Assembly (NCBI GenBank): GCA_016209705.1
Contig: JACQVR010000128.1
Coordinates: 1-63,558, forward strand
Reading direction: 5' to 3'
DNA length: 63,558 bases
Source: Planctomycetota bacterium
Lineage (GTDB): Bacteria; Planctomycetota; MHYJ01; JACPRB01
In this document: positions 7,059 through 15,619 of the stretch, in pieces
How the letters are laid out: every line of letters begins with the position of its first letter
Position numbering within the stretch: the first letter of the stretch is position 1
Notes under the pieces: model-generated
Told to the model about the DNA's origin: nothing
Seen by the model: only the letters and a program-made list of their open reading frames with translations
The model's database searches: none
Translations under genes and position numbers: made by a program

Positions 7059-8417
7059 ATGACCGACCCGCCCGAAAAGCAGCCACTCGAACTCAAACCC
7101 GCCGAACGGCGGGAAGAGACCGAACAACCCGAGCCCGCGCCGAAGAAACCGGCGCGGTCCGCTCGTCTTTGGCGTCTCGTGATCCTTTGCGCCGTTCTGC
7201 TTCTGGTCGCGGTCGTGCATCTCGTGATCAAAGACCTCGTCTACGGCCGGATCCTTCCGGACCTGGCGCAGCAGGTTTTGAATGAGCTGGCGTCCGTGAA
7301 CGCGGAGCGCATCGGCGCGGTCGAGCTGGATTCGGACGGCAACCTGGTGGTGCGCGATGTCGAGATCACCACGACGCGGGACGGCGTCAAGCGCAGATTT
7401 TGTCGCGCCGCGCGGGTCGTCCTCGCCTTCGACGGTTGGCCGCTGAGGGATTCCTCGCTGCGCCTGGCGCGGGTCGATTTCTTCGGAGCGGAAGTGTTCG
7501 TCCGCCGCGACACGGCCGGAATATGGAATTTGATGTGGGCCCTGCGCCGCCCTTCCCGACCCGCCGCGCCCCCTGCCGATGCCGGCCCTCCGGGGACGGA
7601 CGAAGCGCCTCGCGATCCCTTTCCCTTCAACGGAATTCATCTTCATCAGGGCCGCGTCGTCGTCACGCTCGAAAGCAGCGACGGGCGCGAAGTGGATTGG
7701 GCCGTGACCGGCGTTGAAGCGCGCATCGAAAAGTGGGATGGCCGGTTCCGCTTCTCGCCCGTCAACGGAGATTTCTACGGCGGACGCCTGCATGCCGACG
7801 CCACGATTCATGATCTACATCCGTTGGGCATCACCGCGCGCCTGTCGGTGGAGGACGCCGATGTGAAGCTTCTGGGAAAGAAGGCGGCGTTTCTGAAACA
7901 TCCCATCTCGGGTCGCATGGAGGCCGTCCTGTCCTTGACGGCGGATTCGGAAACTCAGGGACGGATCATCGCGGCCGGACAGGCGGAAGTTCATGATGGG
8001 AACCTGTACGAACTGCCCGCGTTCACCGGATTGCTGGGCCTTCTGGCCCTGGATCCCATCCCCGACCGGGTCATTCACAGCGCGCAGATCAAGTTCACGG
8101 CGGAGCGACACAAGATCCGCATCGACGAAATGAATTTTCTGGGGCGTCCTCTTTCTTTGTTCGGCGACGGCGAGATGGCGTTGACCGGGGAGAAGCTGCG
8201 CGTCGTCCTGATCCCTAGACTGGGCGTGAGCTGGAATGATATATTGCCCATCATCGGAGTCCCCCTTCAGCTTCTCTCCGATATCGCCAAGGGGGCTTTG
8301 GTTCCGGTGGTCTTGGGGGGGGCTTTTTGGGCGCCGACGTTCGACGTGGCGCCCGACGAACGCATTGCCGATCCGGTTCGGAAGCAGATCGAGGAAACGC
8401 CGTCCCTGCCGAAGTAG
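7059..8417 (+). CDS. AsmA-like envelope protein
   Basis: The 452-aa protein has a charged N-terminal cytoplasmic arm (residues 1-36, Pro/Glu/Lys-rich), one membrane helix (about 37-60), then a long periplasmic beta-rich region with AsmA/DUF3971 features: 'VELDSDGNLVVRDVEI', 'AEVFVRRDTAGIWNL', and a C-terminal block 'GEMALTGEKLRVVLIPRLG'. AsmA-family proteins are inner-membrane-anchored and are linked to lipid transport and outer-membrane homeostasis. A Pro/Ala linker at about 162-188 divides the domain. RBS GAGGGA precedes the ATG. A hairpin terminator follows at 8427. Confidence 0.65.
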   Translation: MTDPPEKQPLELKPAERREETEQPEPAPKKPARSARLWRLVILCAVLLLVAVVHLVIKDLVYGRILPDLAQQVLNELASVNAERIGAVELDSDGNLVVRDVEITTTRDGVKRRFCRAARVVLAFDGWPLRDSSLRLARVDFFGAEVFVRRDTAGIWNLMWALRRPSRPAAPPADAGPPGTDEAPRDPFPFNGIHLHQGRVVVTLESSDGREVDWAVTGVEARIEKWDGRFRFSPVNGDFYGGRLHADATIHDLHPLGITARLSVEDADVKLLGKKAAFLKHPISGRMEAVLSLTADSETQGRIIAAGQAEVHDGNLYELPAFTGLLGLLALDPIPDRVIHSAQIKFTAERHKIRIDEMNFLGRPLSLFGDGEMALTGEKLRVVLIPRLGVSWNDILPIIGVPLQLLSDIAKGALVPVVLGGAFWAPTFDVAPDERIADPVRKQIEETPSLPK

Positions 8418-8426
8418 CGCTCTTCC

Positions 8427-8445
8427 GCCCGTTCATCGGGCTTTT
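8427..8445 (+). terminator. Intrinsic terminator after AsmA-like gene
   Basis: A 5-bp GC stem (GCCCG at 8427-8431, CGGGC at 8437-8441) with a five-base loop is followed by four T residues, ten bases after the stop codon of the AsmA-like gene. Short but correctly placed. Confidence 0.55.
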
Positions 8446-8514
8446 CCGAAGCACGAAGGGGCTCGCTCATGGAATCCCGAGCCGGCGGTGCGGCGTTCAC
8501 GGTTGTCAAGCGCC

Positions 8515-9249
8515 ATGGATGACACGGCTCCGATCGACCGGGCGGCCCGAATCATCGATTCCGAGGCGGCCCACATTCGCGCGCGCGTCGCGGAATCGGG
8601 CCGGCGCCTTCAATCTCCGGCGGCCGCGCTGACGGCGGCGACCGAGATCCTGAACCTCCGCAGCCGATACTTCGGCGTCACGGGCGAGCATTTCGGCATC
8701 CAGGACTTCGACGGCATCCGCGTCATCGACGCGCTCGACGAGCGCCTGTTGAAGGGCCTCCACGAGATCCTCAAGAAATTCGTGGCGGCGCACCGCCGCT
8801 CGCCGGATCTCCGGCTTCTCGCGATGCTCACCGAAAAAATCTCGCCTGGATTCACGGACATGCCCCAATATCCCGTCGCGTACATGGTCCTCTATCTCCT
8901 GCGGACGGCGTTCGACCGATTTCAAAACCTCGCCGACGCGGGAGCGCATGATCTGGCGGAGCTGGAGCACGCCTTCGTGCATCACCTGTTAGGTCTCGTC
9001 GACAAATTCGTCCAGACGCGCGAGCGGCCCGTGTGGCGCCATTTCAGCGACGTGGCGCGGGAATACAGCGTCGTCAGCCGCCTGAAGTGCTCCTGCGGCG
9101 ACGAGAAATTCGACGTCAAGCGACAGTCGCTATGTCAAAGGAAGGGAGCCCCCCCGTATGATCGGCTGGACCTTTCCTGCAAGGCCTGCGGCGCCGAGAA
9201 GACCATCCTGTTCGACCTTCCCCACTTTCAAGACATGTACCGGATCTGA
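8515..9249 (+). CDS. Hypothetical helical protein with C-terminal zinc ribbon
   Basis: I do not recognise the family. The 244-aa protein is mostly alpha-helical with no signal peptide or membrane segment. The last 50 residues contain two Cys pairs (C-S-C-G and C-K-A-C-G) about 30 residues apart, a zinc-ribbon-like arrangement with a terminal LPHFQDMYRI. I start at ATG 8515; a longer frame upstream lies in the preceding terminator region and lacks domain-like sequence. It stands alone between the AsmA-like gene and a lipoprotein gene. Confidence 0.65.
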   Translation: MDDTAPIDRAARIIDSEAAHIRARVAESGRRLQSPAAALTAATEILNLRSRYFGVTGEHFGIQDFDGIRVIDALDERLLKGLHEILKKFVAAHRRSPDLRLLAMLTEKISPGFTDMPQYPVAYMVLYLLRTAFDRFQNLADAGAHDLAELEHAFVHHLLGLVDKFVQTRERPVWRHFSDVAREYSVVSRLKCSCGDEKFDVKRQSLCQRKGAPPYDRLDLSCKACGAEKTILFDLPHFQDMYRI

Positions 9250-9317
9250 TCGGAATACGTGGTGAAGTATCGTAGTATTCATAGGCGGGACGCCGACGCG
9301 CCCGAAACGGAGGAACT

Positions 9318-10646
9318 ATGAAGATCCAGCGTGGACTCGCGGCCCTCTTGCTGCTGGGCTTGGCCGGTTGCGTCATGGTGGTCGAGGACCGCGACCGCCG
9401 GCGCCGGCCGCCGCCGCCGCCCACCCACGCGGTGGTCCACGTCAGTTGGGCAGACTGCCGAATCCTCATCTTGAGGGAGTATTACGGATGCGGGTGGGAA
9501 ACGATCGGCGCGTTCGAACATTACGAGGCGCATTATGGAATTCCTGAGGACGACTTGTGGGTGCTCCTGTACATCTCGTTTCACTCCCACGTCAATTTCC
9601 ACGAGGTGGTGTACATCTATCAAACGTGCGACCACAGTCTGTTCCTCACCGCGGGCCGCTGCCGCATGAGTGGATATGAATTCTACATCGATCTGCCGCC
9701 GGGAACGCGCTGCCCGGGGCCGTACGGGCGGGCGTACGGATACTACTGGAACCGCCGTGCCGGATTCACGCTGTCCAACGAGGACTGTCACGCGTTGCTG
9801 TGGCTCCGGATTTCGGTGCAATACTATGGATGGAGCGCCCAGGATTCGTTCGTCCGGTATGAGCGGCGGGGTTCCTACCGGGAGATTTTCCGCCAGGAAC
9901 ACGAACACGCGGGACGGGGAGCGCGGAACGTCCATGGCCATGCCTTGACCGTGCGTGAGGAGCGGCCGTGGAGATCCCCGAAGCATCGTGAAGAGATCGA
10001 ACGGCGGCGGGACGTCGCCCGCCGCCAGGCGGAAACGGAAGTGCGCCAGCGCGAGCGGGACGGCCGTCCGGTTCCGCGGCCTCCGTCCCCGGAAGAGCGC
10101 CGCCGGCGGGAAGAAGAGCGCGCTCGAAGGCCGGATCAACAACCGCCGGATCGAGGAGCGGGCGGCCGGCGCGACGAGGAGCGCGATGAGCGCGCCCGCG
10201 GCGAACGCGACCGGAAGGAGCGGGACGAGGGCGACCGGCCGCCGAGAGACCGGGGCGAGGAAGAGCGCGCGCGCCGGGAGCGCGAAGACAAAGAACGGGA
10301 GGAGCGAGACCGCGCGGAGCGCGAGCGCCACGAGCGGGAACGCAAGGAGCGCGAGGAACGAGACCGCGCGGAACGGGAGCGAAAAGAGAAGGAGCGCGAA
10401 GAGCGCGAACGCAAGGAACGCGCGGAGCGGGAGCGCAAAGAGCGGGAAGAAAAGGATCGACAGGAAAGGGAGCGCCAGAAGAAAGACGAAGATAAGAAAC
10501 GGCGCGACGAGGAGAAGAAAAAAGAAGAAGAGAAAAAGAAGAAGGACGAGGAAGAAAAAAGGAAGAAGAAGGAAGAAGAGAAGAAGAAAGACGATGACAA
10601 GAAGAAGGACGACAAGAAGAAGGACGGCAAGAAGCGGGATCGCTGA
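9318..10646 (+). CDS. Lipoprotein with very long charged (Glu/Arg/Lys) helix
   Basis: The 442-aa precursor carries a lipoprotein signal (LLLGLAGC, Cys18), a Pro-rich spacer, a globular Cys-containing domain of about 170 residues rich in Tyr/Trp (WADCRILILREYYGCGWETI; four or more further Cys), then about 240 residues almost entirely of E, R, K and D (for example REREDKEREERDRAERERHE), ending in Lys/Asp blocks. Such sequence forms a single stable alpha helix rather than a coiled coil because it lacks hydrophobic positions. A helix of that length could span much of a periplasm. The globular domain is unrecognised. RBS GGAGGA sits 4 bases before ATG 9318. Composition shifts from Arg-rich to Lys-rich along the helix. 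Confidence 0.75.
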   Translation: MKIQRGLAALLLLGLAGCVMVVEDRDRRRRPPPPPTHAVVHVSWADCRILILREYYGCGWETIGAFEHYEAHYGIPEDDLWVLLYISFHSHVNFHEVVYIYQTCDHSLFLTAGRCRMSGYEFYIDLPPGTRCPGPYGRAYGYYWNRRAGFTLSNEDCHALLWLRISVQYYGWSAQDSFVRYERRGSYREIFRQEHEHAGRGARNVHGHALTVREERPWRSPKHREEIERRRDVARRQAETEVRQRERDGRPVPRPPSPEERRRREEERARRPDQQPPDRGAGGRRDEERDERARGERDRKERDEGDRPPRDRGEEERARREREDKEREERDRAERERHERERKEREERDRAERERKEKEREERERKERAERERKEREEKDRQERERQKKDEDKKRRDEEKKKEEEKKKKDEEEKRKKKEEEKKKDDDKKKDDKKKDGKKRDR

Positions 10647-10713
10647 TCGACCTCGCCTGAGGGCCGCCGGATTCTTTCGCCGGAACGCGGCTCTCTGATA
10701 AAATCGCCCGCCG

Positions 10714-11139
10714 ATGTCGCGTTTCCTGTGTTTGCTGAGCATGGTGGGGCTGGCCGCGTGCGGTGAACCTTCCCGGGGATCCCCGGCCTCCAGTTCGCCG
10801 ATCCCTGCCCGCGAAGCGATGGCCCAATCGTTCATCCAAAACATGAAGTCGCTCGACCTCCAGTACGAAAACCTCCATGGCGATGTCGAGCAAAGCGCTC
10901 CCGCGCCGGAGATCCGGTCGCGTCTGACGAAGATCCGCCGCGCCGCCGAGGGAGCGTCCGTCCTGCCCTACCGTGAATCGGAGTCTGAAAACCGGGACCT
11001 CAAGCGGCAGTTCGATCTGTTTCTCTCCACGCTGGCGCGGCTGGAAGCGGGCGAGTGGAAGGGAGAAGAGGGCGTCCACAACGTACGTGCCCTCGGCGCC
11101 GCGTGCGAAGCGTGCCACGGTTTGTACCGGACGGACTGA
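10714..11139 (+). CDS. Lipoprotein with C-terminal c-type heme motif (cytochrome c'-like)
   Basis: The 141-aa precursor has a lipobox (MVGLAAC, Cys16), a Ser/Pro linker, four predicted amphipathic helices and a heme-binding C-E-A-C-H at residues 133-137, six residues from the C-terminus. Placement of CxxCH in the last helix of a four-helix bundle is the cytochrome c' / c556 pattern. It would be an exported, membrane-tethered heme protein; ligand or redox partner is unknown. No heme maturation genes are nearby. Confidence 0.7.
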   Translation: MSRFLCLLSMVGLAACGEPSRGSPASSSPIPAREAMAQSFIQNMKSLDLQYENLHGDVEQSAPAPEIRSRLTKIRRAAEGASVLPYRESESENRDLKRQFDLFLSTLARLEAGEWKGEEGVHNVRALGAACEACHGLYRTD

Positions 11140-11220
11140 GCCATTCGAAGGCGGAATCGATTCGGACCTGTACGGAGGCTCCAAAAGACATAGCCGCCGC
11201 GATTTCTCGCGAAGGGTGTG

Positions 11221-11287
11221 AACCGCCAAAACGCCAAATCGCCGGCAGAACACAACAGAGGTCGGCCGTTTGAGCGTTATGGCGGTT
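11221..11287. repeat. Heptad-built inverted repeat (CGCCAAA type)
   Basis: Arm 1 (11221-11243) starts AACCGCCAAAACGCCAAAT and arm 2 (11264-11287) is its imperfect complement (ends TTATGGCGGTT). The arms are runs of a 7-8 base unit. Arm 1 is identical to that of the copy at 63450. It lies between the cytochrome-like gene and polX. Confidence 0.7.
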
Positions 11288-11325
11288 CCCGCAAAGTTGC
11301 GGCGATTATTTCGTAACGGATCCCG

Positions 11326-13038
11326 ATGACGAACGCCGAAATTTCCGCCGTGCTTTCCCTGCTCGCGGACATGCTCGAAATCCAGGGCGAGAACCCCTTC
11401 AAGGTCCGGGCGTACCAGAACGCCGCGCGCACGATCGAAGGGCTCGAAGTTCCGCTCGGCACGCTCCTGGAGCAGGGAACGTTGGGCGAGCTGAAAGGGA
11501 TCGGCGAAGGTTTGAAAGAGAAGTTGACCGAACTCCACAAAACCGGACGCATGACCTACTTCGAACAGGTCCGGGCGAAGATGCCGCCGGGGATACCCGA
11601 ATTGTTGCGCGTCCCTTCGCTGGGCCCGAAAAAGGTCAAGGCGCTATGGCAAGAATTGGGCGTCACGTCGCTCGCGGACCTCGAAGAAGCGTGCCGGTCG
11701 GACCGTGTCGCGGGCTTGAAGGGATTCGGCGCGCGCACCCAGGAAAAGATCCTTGAAGGGCTCCGTCGCCTGAGCCAGATCAAGGGACAGTTCCTGGTGA
11801 GCGAGGCCCTGCCCCTGGCGCGCCAGATCGTCGAATATTTGGAAGCGGGATCGCCCGCCCGGCGGGCGGCGATCTGCGGCAGCCTGCGCCGGGGAAAATC
11901 CATCGTACGAGACATCGATCTCCTGGCGGCCTCGTCGAAACCGCGCGACGTCATCGAGCATTTCGCGAACGCCCCCCAGGTGCTGGACATTCTCGGCAAA
12001 GGCCCGACGAAATGCAGCGTGAGGCTGCACAAAGGACTTCAGGTGGACCTGAGGGTCGTCGCCGAAGACGAGTTCGCGCCGGCGCTTCAGTATTTCACCG
12101 GCAGCAAGGAGCACAACGTCCTCCTGCGAACGCGCGCGGTCAAGATGGGCACCACGCTGAACGAGTACGGCCTCTTCAAGGGGAAAAAGAAGCTGGACTG
12201 CGCGACCGAGGAGGACATCTACCGCCATCTCAAGCTTAGTTATATTTATCCTGAACTTCGCGAGGGACGGAACGAAATCGACCTGGCGGAGCGAGGCAAG
12301 CTAACGCAACCGATTGACACGCAAGATATTAAAGGCGTGCTCCACGTCCATTCCACCTGGAGCGACGGGACCGCCGACATCGAGGCGATGGCCGAAAAAG
12401 CGCGCAAGATGGGTTATCGATGGATAGGCCTTTCCGACCACAGCAAGGCCGCGTACTACGCCAACGGGATGGACGAAGCCCGGCTCAAGAAGCAGATGAA
12501 GGAGGTGGCCGCCCTCAATCGAAAGTGGTCGGACTTCCGCATTCTGCACGGTCTGGAATGCGACATTCTTCCGAACGGAGATCTGGATCTGATCCCCGAA
12601 CTCCTCGGAAAACTCGATTTCGTCATCGGATCCATCCATTCTCGATTCAACATGTCCGAGAGCGAGATGACGGATCGCATCTGCAAGGCCATCCGGAACG
12701 AGCATCTGGATGTCCTGGGCCATCCCACAGGAAGGTTGTTGCTGGATCGAGAAGGATACAAAGTGAATCTGGAGCGGGTGCTTCAAGAAGCCAAGACGTC
12801 CGGAAAGGTCGTGGAGCTCAACGCGAACCCGCACCGGCTCGACCTGGACGACGCCCACGCGCGCCGAGCCCGGGAGCTGGGCGTGAAGATATCGATCGAT
12901 CCCGACGCGCACAGCACGGCGGGAATGGAGGACGTCCAATACGGCGTGATGACCGCCCGGCGGGCGGGCCTGACCTCCCACGACGTGCTGAACTCCCTGT
13001 CGGCGGAGAAAGTGGTGGCCTCCTTTGAACGCTCATGA
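11326..13038 (+). CDS. polX: PolX-family DNA polymerase with PHP domain
   Basis: Repair DNA polymerase X with fused PHP phosphoesterase. The 570-aa length is typical. Order: N-terminal 8-kDa HhH domain (about 1-90, with GIGEGLKEKL), a second HhH motif (LRVPSLGPKKVKALW), the polymerase active site GSLRRGKSIVRDIDLLAAS (about 184-202, catalytic Asp-x-Asp), a FTGSKEHN block near 265, and a C-terminal PHP domain beginning HVHSTWSDGTADIEAMAEKA with later metal-binding HGLECD, IGSIHS, HPTGRLL and DPDAHS motifs. Cytoplasmic, acting in gap filling and end processing. It overlaps nth by 14 bp, forming a repair operon. Confidence 0.95.
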   Translation: MTNAEISAVLSLLADMLEIQGENPFKVRAYQNAARTIEGLEVPLGTLLEQGTLGELKGIGEGLKEKLTELHKTGRMTYFEQVRAKMPPGIPELLRVPSLGPKKVKALWQELGVTSLADLEEACRSDRVAGLKGFGARTQEKILEGLRRLSQIKGQFLVSEALPLARQIVEYLEAGSPARRAAICGSLRRGKSIVRDIDLLAASSKPRDVIEHFANAPQVLDILGKGPTKCSVRLHKGLQVDLRVVAEDEFAPALQYFTGSKEHNVLLRTRAVKMGTTLNEYGLFKGKKKLDCATEEDIYRHLKLSYIYPELREGRNEIDLAERGKLTQPIDTQDIKGVLHVHSTWSDGTADIEAMAEKARKMGYRWIGLSDHSKAAYYANGMDEARLKKQMKEVAALNRKWSDFRILHGLECDILPNGDLDLIPELLGKLDFVIGSIHSRFNMSESEMTDRICKAIRNEHLDVLGHPTGRLLLDREGYKVNLERVLQEAKTSGKVVELNANPHRLDLDDAHARRARELGVKISIDPDAHSTAGMEDVQYGVMTARRAGLTSHDVLNSLSAEKVVASFERS

Positions 13039-13675
13039 ACCGCCCCGCAAGCGCATCGGGCCGATCCTGAAGGCGCTTTATCGCGCCTATCCCGGCGCCA
13101 CCTGCGCGCTCAAGCATTCCAATCCCCTCGAGCTTCTGGTGGCGACGATTCTGTCCGCCCAATGCACCGATGCCCGCGTGAACCTGGTCACGGAGTCGCT
13201 CTTCAAGAAATATCGCGCCGCGCGCGACTACGCCAAGGCGGACCCGCTGACGTTCCAGGCGGAGATCCGATCGACGGGCTTCTTCCGCAACAAGGCGAAA
13301 AGCATCCAAGCCATGGCCAAGATGCTGGAGGAGGAGTTCAACGGCGAGGTCCCTTCCACGATGGAGGAACTGATTCGCCTGCCCGGCGTCGCGCGCAAGA
13401 CCGCCAACGTCGTCCTCGGCACGTGGTTCGGGAAGGAGGAAGGCGTCGTCGTCGATACCCACGTGGATCGAGTCAGCCGGCGGCTCGGCCTCACGAGGGA
13501 AACCGTTCCTTCCAAGATCGAGCGCGACCTCATGGAGCTGGTGCCGCGGAAAGATTGGACGGCTTTCGGCCACATGATCATCTGGCACGGCCGAAAAATC
13601 TGCGGTGCGCGCAAGCCCTTGTGCGAGATATGCCCCCTCGGCCGTTGGTGCCCTTCCAAGGGTAAGGTACAATGA
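13025..13675 (+). CDS. nth: Endonuclease III (DNA glycosylase/AP lyase)
   Basis: Base-excision repair enzyme removing oxidised pyrimidines. The 216-aa protein has the full family layout: LEL...ILSAQCTDARVN, the helix-hairpin-helix LPGVARKTANVVLGTWF with catalytic Lys, VVDTHVDRVSRRLGL with catalytic Asp, and a C-terminal [4Fe-4S] cluster C-X6-C-X2-C-X5-C (CGARKPLCEICPLGRWC). The start is a TTG at 13025 inside the 3' end of polX; TTG gives MNAHEPPRKRIGPILKAL, which fits the known N-terminus. Translational coupling to polX is likely. Confidence 0.95.
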   Translation: MNAHEPPRKRIGPILKALYRAYPGATCALKHSNPLELLVATILSAQCTDARVNLVTESLFKKYRAARDYAKADPLTFQAEIRSTGFFRNKAKSIQAMAKMLEEEFNGEVPSTMEELIRLPGVARKTANVVLGTWFGKEEGVVVDTHVDRVSRRLGLTRETVPSKIERDLMELVPRKDWTAFGHMIIWHGRKICGARKPLCEICPLGRWCPSKGKVQ

Positions 13676-13862
13676 CACGTTGCTCCTCCAGCCCCACAAG
13701 ACCGTAACATTCGTTTTGCGAGAAGATCTTTGTAATCTACGAAGGCAAGAAAAGTTGCGGCGCGAAGCGCCGCTTTGAAATCGAGGGAACGCATCTTTCA
13801 ACCTGTTCCCGCGATTTCAGAAGCAGCGAGCAGCAACAACCAGTTTGGTTGCGGCGAAGCTG

Positions 13863-13878
13863 CGTTCCACGTGGAACG
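13863..13878. promoter_or_regulatory. parS: parS centromere site
   Basis: CGTTCCACGTGGAACG is a perfect 16-bp palindrome. Its 14-bp core GTTCCACGTGGAAC is the ParB-binding consensus in many bacteria. It lies 584 bp beyond the 3' end of parB, in a 244-bp gene-free gap. parS sites usually cluster near the replication origin. Confidence 0.85.
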
Positions 13879-13919
13879 TGCCGGAGCCGAACACCGGATT
13901 CCAGATGCGAGGATGAGCC

Positions 13920-14390
13920 ATGCGCTTGAAGGAGATCCCTCTCTCGGCCGTTTTCGAGGGGACCAACTGGCTGATTCGGCGGATCCAGGGAGAGGATCGC
14001 GAAAATCCGGTGGTCGATGAAACGATTCAATTCGCTCCTTCGGACGAGGGGTTGTTCTCTTCCGTCGCCTATTTTGCGGACGGCTCGAAGTTTCCCGCGC
14101 TTGTGGTGAAGGTTTTTGAGGAAGAAGGAGGCCCTTCCGACACGTTCGTTTACACGTGGCTGGGGTGGTTGAATCTGATGGCGCCTGGATTCATGCGCGC
14201 GGCCGGCAAGTACTCCAACGAAGTGTTTCCCATGGACGTGTACCTGGCGAATCCATGGGTGGAAGATCGCGAGATCGGCGACCTGGCCGCGCCGCATCGC
14301 CGGAAGTTTCGAGAGGCGCTGCCCTTGCTCCGGACGATGAAGTTCGAGCAGCCCAAGCCGCGTAGCCGGTATTACCTGAAACCGGAGTAG
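13920..14390 (+). CDS. Conserved-looking hypothetical protein
   Basis: A 156-aa soluble protein with no signal or membrane segment. No family recognised. Sequence is well mixed and codon use looks native (FVYTWLGWLNLMAPGF in the middle, LLRTMKFEQPKPRSRYYLKP at the end). The ATG at 13920 follows the parS-containing gap by 42 bp. Its stop codon abuts a heptad inverted repeat that separates it from the convergent parB. Function unknown. Confidence 0.65.
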   Translation: MRLKEIPLSAVFEGTNWLIRRIQGEDRENPVVDETIQFAPSDEGLFSSVAYFADGSKFPALVVKVFEEEGGPSDTFVYTWLGWLNLMAPGFMRAAGKYSNEVFPMDVYLANPWVEDREIGDLAAPHRRKFREALPLLRTMKFEQPKPRSRYYLKPE

Positions 14391-14466
14391 TTGACCGTTG
14401 ATCGAACACCGTTGACCTTAGGCGGGCTCAATTTTTCCAGTACGCGGTTAACGCTCAACGGTCAAC
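14391..14466. repeat. Heptad-built inverted repeat filling a convergent gap (TTGACCG type)
   Basis: Arm 1 begins right after the TAG of the left gene (TTGACCGTTGATCG..., 14391-14417). Arm 2 (GGTTAACGCTCAACGGTCAAC, trimmed here, 14446-14466) is its complement and ends in the parB stop codon. The element therefore fills the whole gap and probably serves as a two-way terminator. Confidence 0.7.
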
Positions 14467-15364
14467 TCATGCCGAGTTTGCGCATCACTTGGCCGAAGTG
14501 CTCGTTCGAGTACCAATGAATCGTCAGCTTCCCGCCTTTTCCGCGGGAGGTGATCTCGACTTTGGTGCTGAGGTGTTGACTCAGCCGGCGCTCCAGGTCA
14601 GCCAGGTGGGCATCCTGAGTCGCCGGAGCGGGCTTCGACGCGGGTTTAGCCTGGGTCGCCGCTAGAGCCTCGACAGCCCGCACGGAAAGATCCTCTTCAA
14701 GAATCCTTCGAAGGAGCTGGATCCGAGCGGAAGGGTTTGTGACGCCGAGCAGCGCGCGCGCATGGCCCATCGTGATGGCTCCGCGAGCGACGGCCTCCTG
14801 AACATCACTAGCTAACTCGTTGAGGCGCAATAAATTAGACACAGTCGGCCGCGCCAGTCCGACCGCCTCCGCCGCTTCCTCTTGAGACCACTGATTCATC
14901 TGCATCAATCGGCGAAACGCTCTGGCCTTCTCGATCGGATTCAGGTCGCGGCGCTGGAGATTTTCGATCAACGCCACCTGAAGCATAGCCGCGTCGTCCA
15001 CCTGTCGGACCATGACGGGAACGCGCGAGAGTCCGGCCAGCCGCGCCGCGCGCATCCGGCGTTCGCCCGCGACGATCTCGAGCATCCCGTCGCGACGGCG
15101 GGCGACGATGGGCTGGAGCATGCCGGTCTTCAAGATGGAGTCGGCCAGGCTGCGCAGATCGGCTTCGTCGAATTCGGAGCGAGGCTGGTGGGGATTGGGA
15201 CGAAGCTCGTTGAGGTCCGCTTCGATGAGGTCGGGATGGCCGTTCCGGGTCGCGGCCGCGGGAGCAACCGACACCGCCTCCGGCTCCAAGATGGCGTCCG
15301 CTTTCGCGGAAGCGCCGCCCAGCAGAGCCTCCAACCCCAGACCCAATCTTCGATGGTCCTTCAT
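14462..15364 (-). CDS. parB: ParB/Spo0J chromosome partitioning protein
   Basis: CTPase and parS-binding protein that loads onto the origin region. The 300-aa protein contains the ParB N-terminal domain (about 47-135): the LRPNPHQPRSEFDEADL box, LQPIVARRRDGMLEIVAGER and the CTP-binding GERRMRAA, then ALIENLQRRDLNPIEKA. A helix-turn-helix follows (about 160-185, WSQEEAAEAVGLARPTVSNL), then MGHARALLG, and a short C-terminal dimerisation domain after an Ala/Pro linker. Length is typical of chromosomal ParB. parA is not adjacent: upstream is a divergent ABC permease. A parS site lies nearby, supporting function. Confidence 0.95.
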   Translation of the reverse strand: MKDHRRLGLGLEALLGGASAKADAILEPEAVSVAPAAATRNGHPDLIEADLNELRPNPHQPRSEFDEADLRSLADSILKTGMLQPIVARRRDGMLEIVAGERRMRAARLAGLSRVPVMVRQVDDAAMLQVALIENLQRRDLNPIEKARAFRRLMQMNQWSQEEAAEAVGLARPTVSNLLRLNELASDVQEAVARGAITMGHARALLGVTNPSARIQLLRRILEEDLSVRAVEALAATQAKPASKPAPATQDAHLADLERRLSQHLSTKVEITSRGKGGKLTIHWYSNEHFGQVMRKLGMS

Positions 15365-15375
15365 CCCCCCTCCTT

Positions 15376-15420
15376 GGAATTCGCCGCTTCGGGCGCAAAG
15401 CGTCCAAAGCGGCGAATTCC
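15376..15420. repeat. 14-bp perfect inverted repeat (GGAATTCGCCGCTT)
   Basis: GGAATTCGCCGCTT at 15376-15389 and its exact complement at 15407-15420, with a 17-base loop. It is in the divergent gap upstream of parB, so it is not a terminator of either neighbour; it may be an operator or a mobile palindrome. It shares the GGAATTC end with the element at 37684. Confidence 0.6.
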
Positions 15421-15570
15421 ACTATGTTTATCGGCCGATCGGCGCGATTTTCTTCAACGGATTCGGGCTGGGAAAATCACGGAGGAAGCGGAGTGTAGTG
15501 GAGATAGGAAGATCCTTTTGGGAAGGGAACCCTTTCGGTTTCCATATCTCCAATATCCCGACAATCTCTT

Positions 15571-15600
15571 CGGACTCTGGACTTCGGACTTCAGACTTCA
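15571..15600. repeat. Tandem heptamers (ACTTCGG type), single arm
   Basis: Four imperfect seven-base units (ACTCTGG, ACTTCGG, ACTTCAG, ACTTCAT) just upstream of the ABC permease start. No matching complementary arm is clear, so this may be half of a heptad element. Confidence 0.5.
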
Positions 15601-15619
15601 TTAGGATGCTCGCCCTCGC

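Noticed and set aside
11221..11287. Possible CRISPR array
   Set aside because: Units are 7-8 bases and arranged as inverted arms with no unique spacers; no cas genes are in the window.
9279..11538. Very long minus-strand frames (521 and 590 codons) opposite the charged lipoprotein
   Set aside because: They are the mirror of the Glu/Arg/Lys-rich repeat, giving runs of Ser/Phe/Leu or Pro/Ala with no domain.
13460..13475. Second parS-like site (CCCACGTGGAT) in nth
   Set aside because: Only the central CACGTG matches; the flanks needed for ParB are missing.
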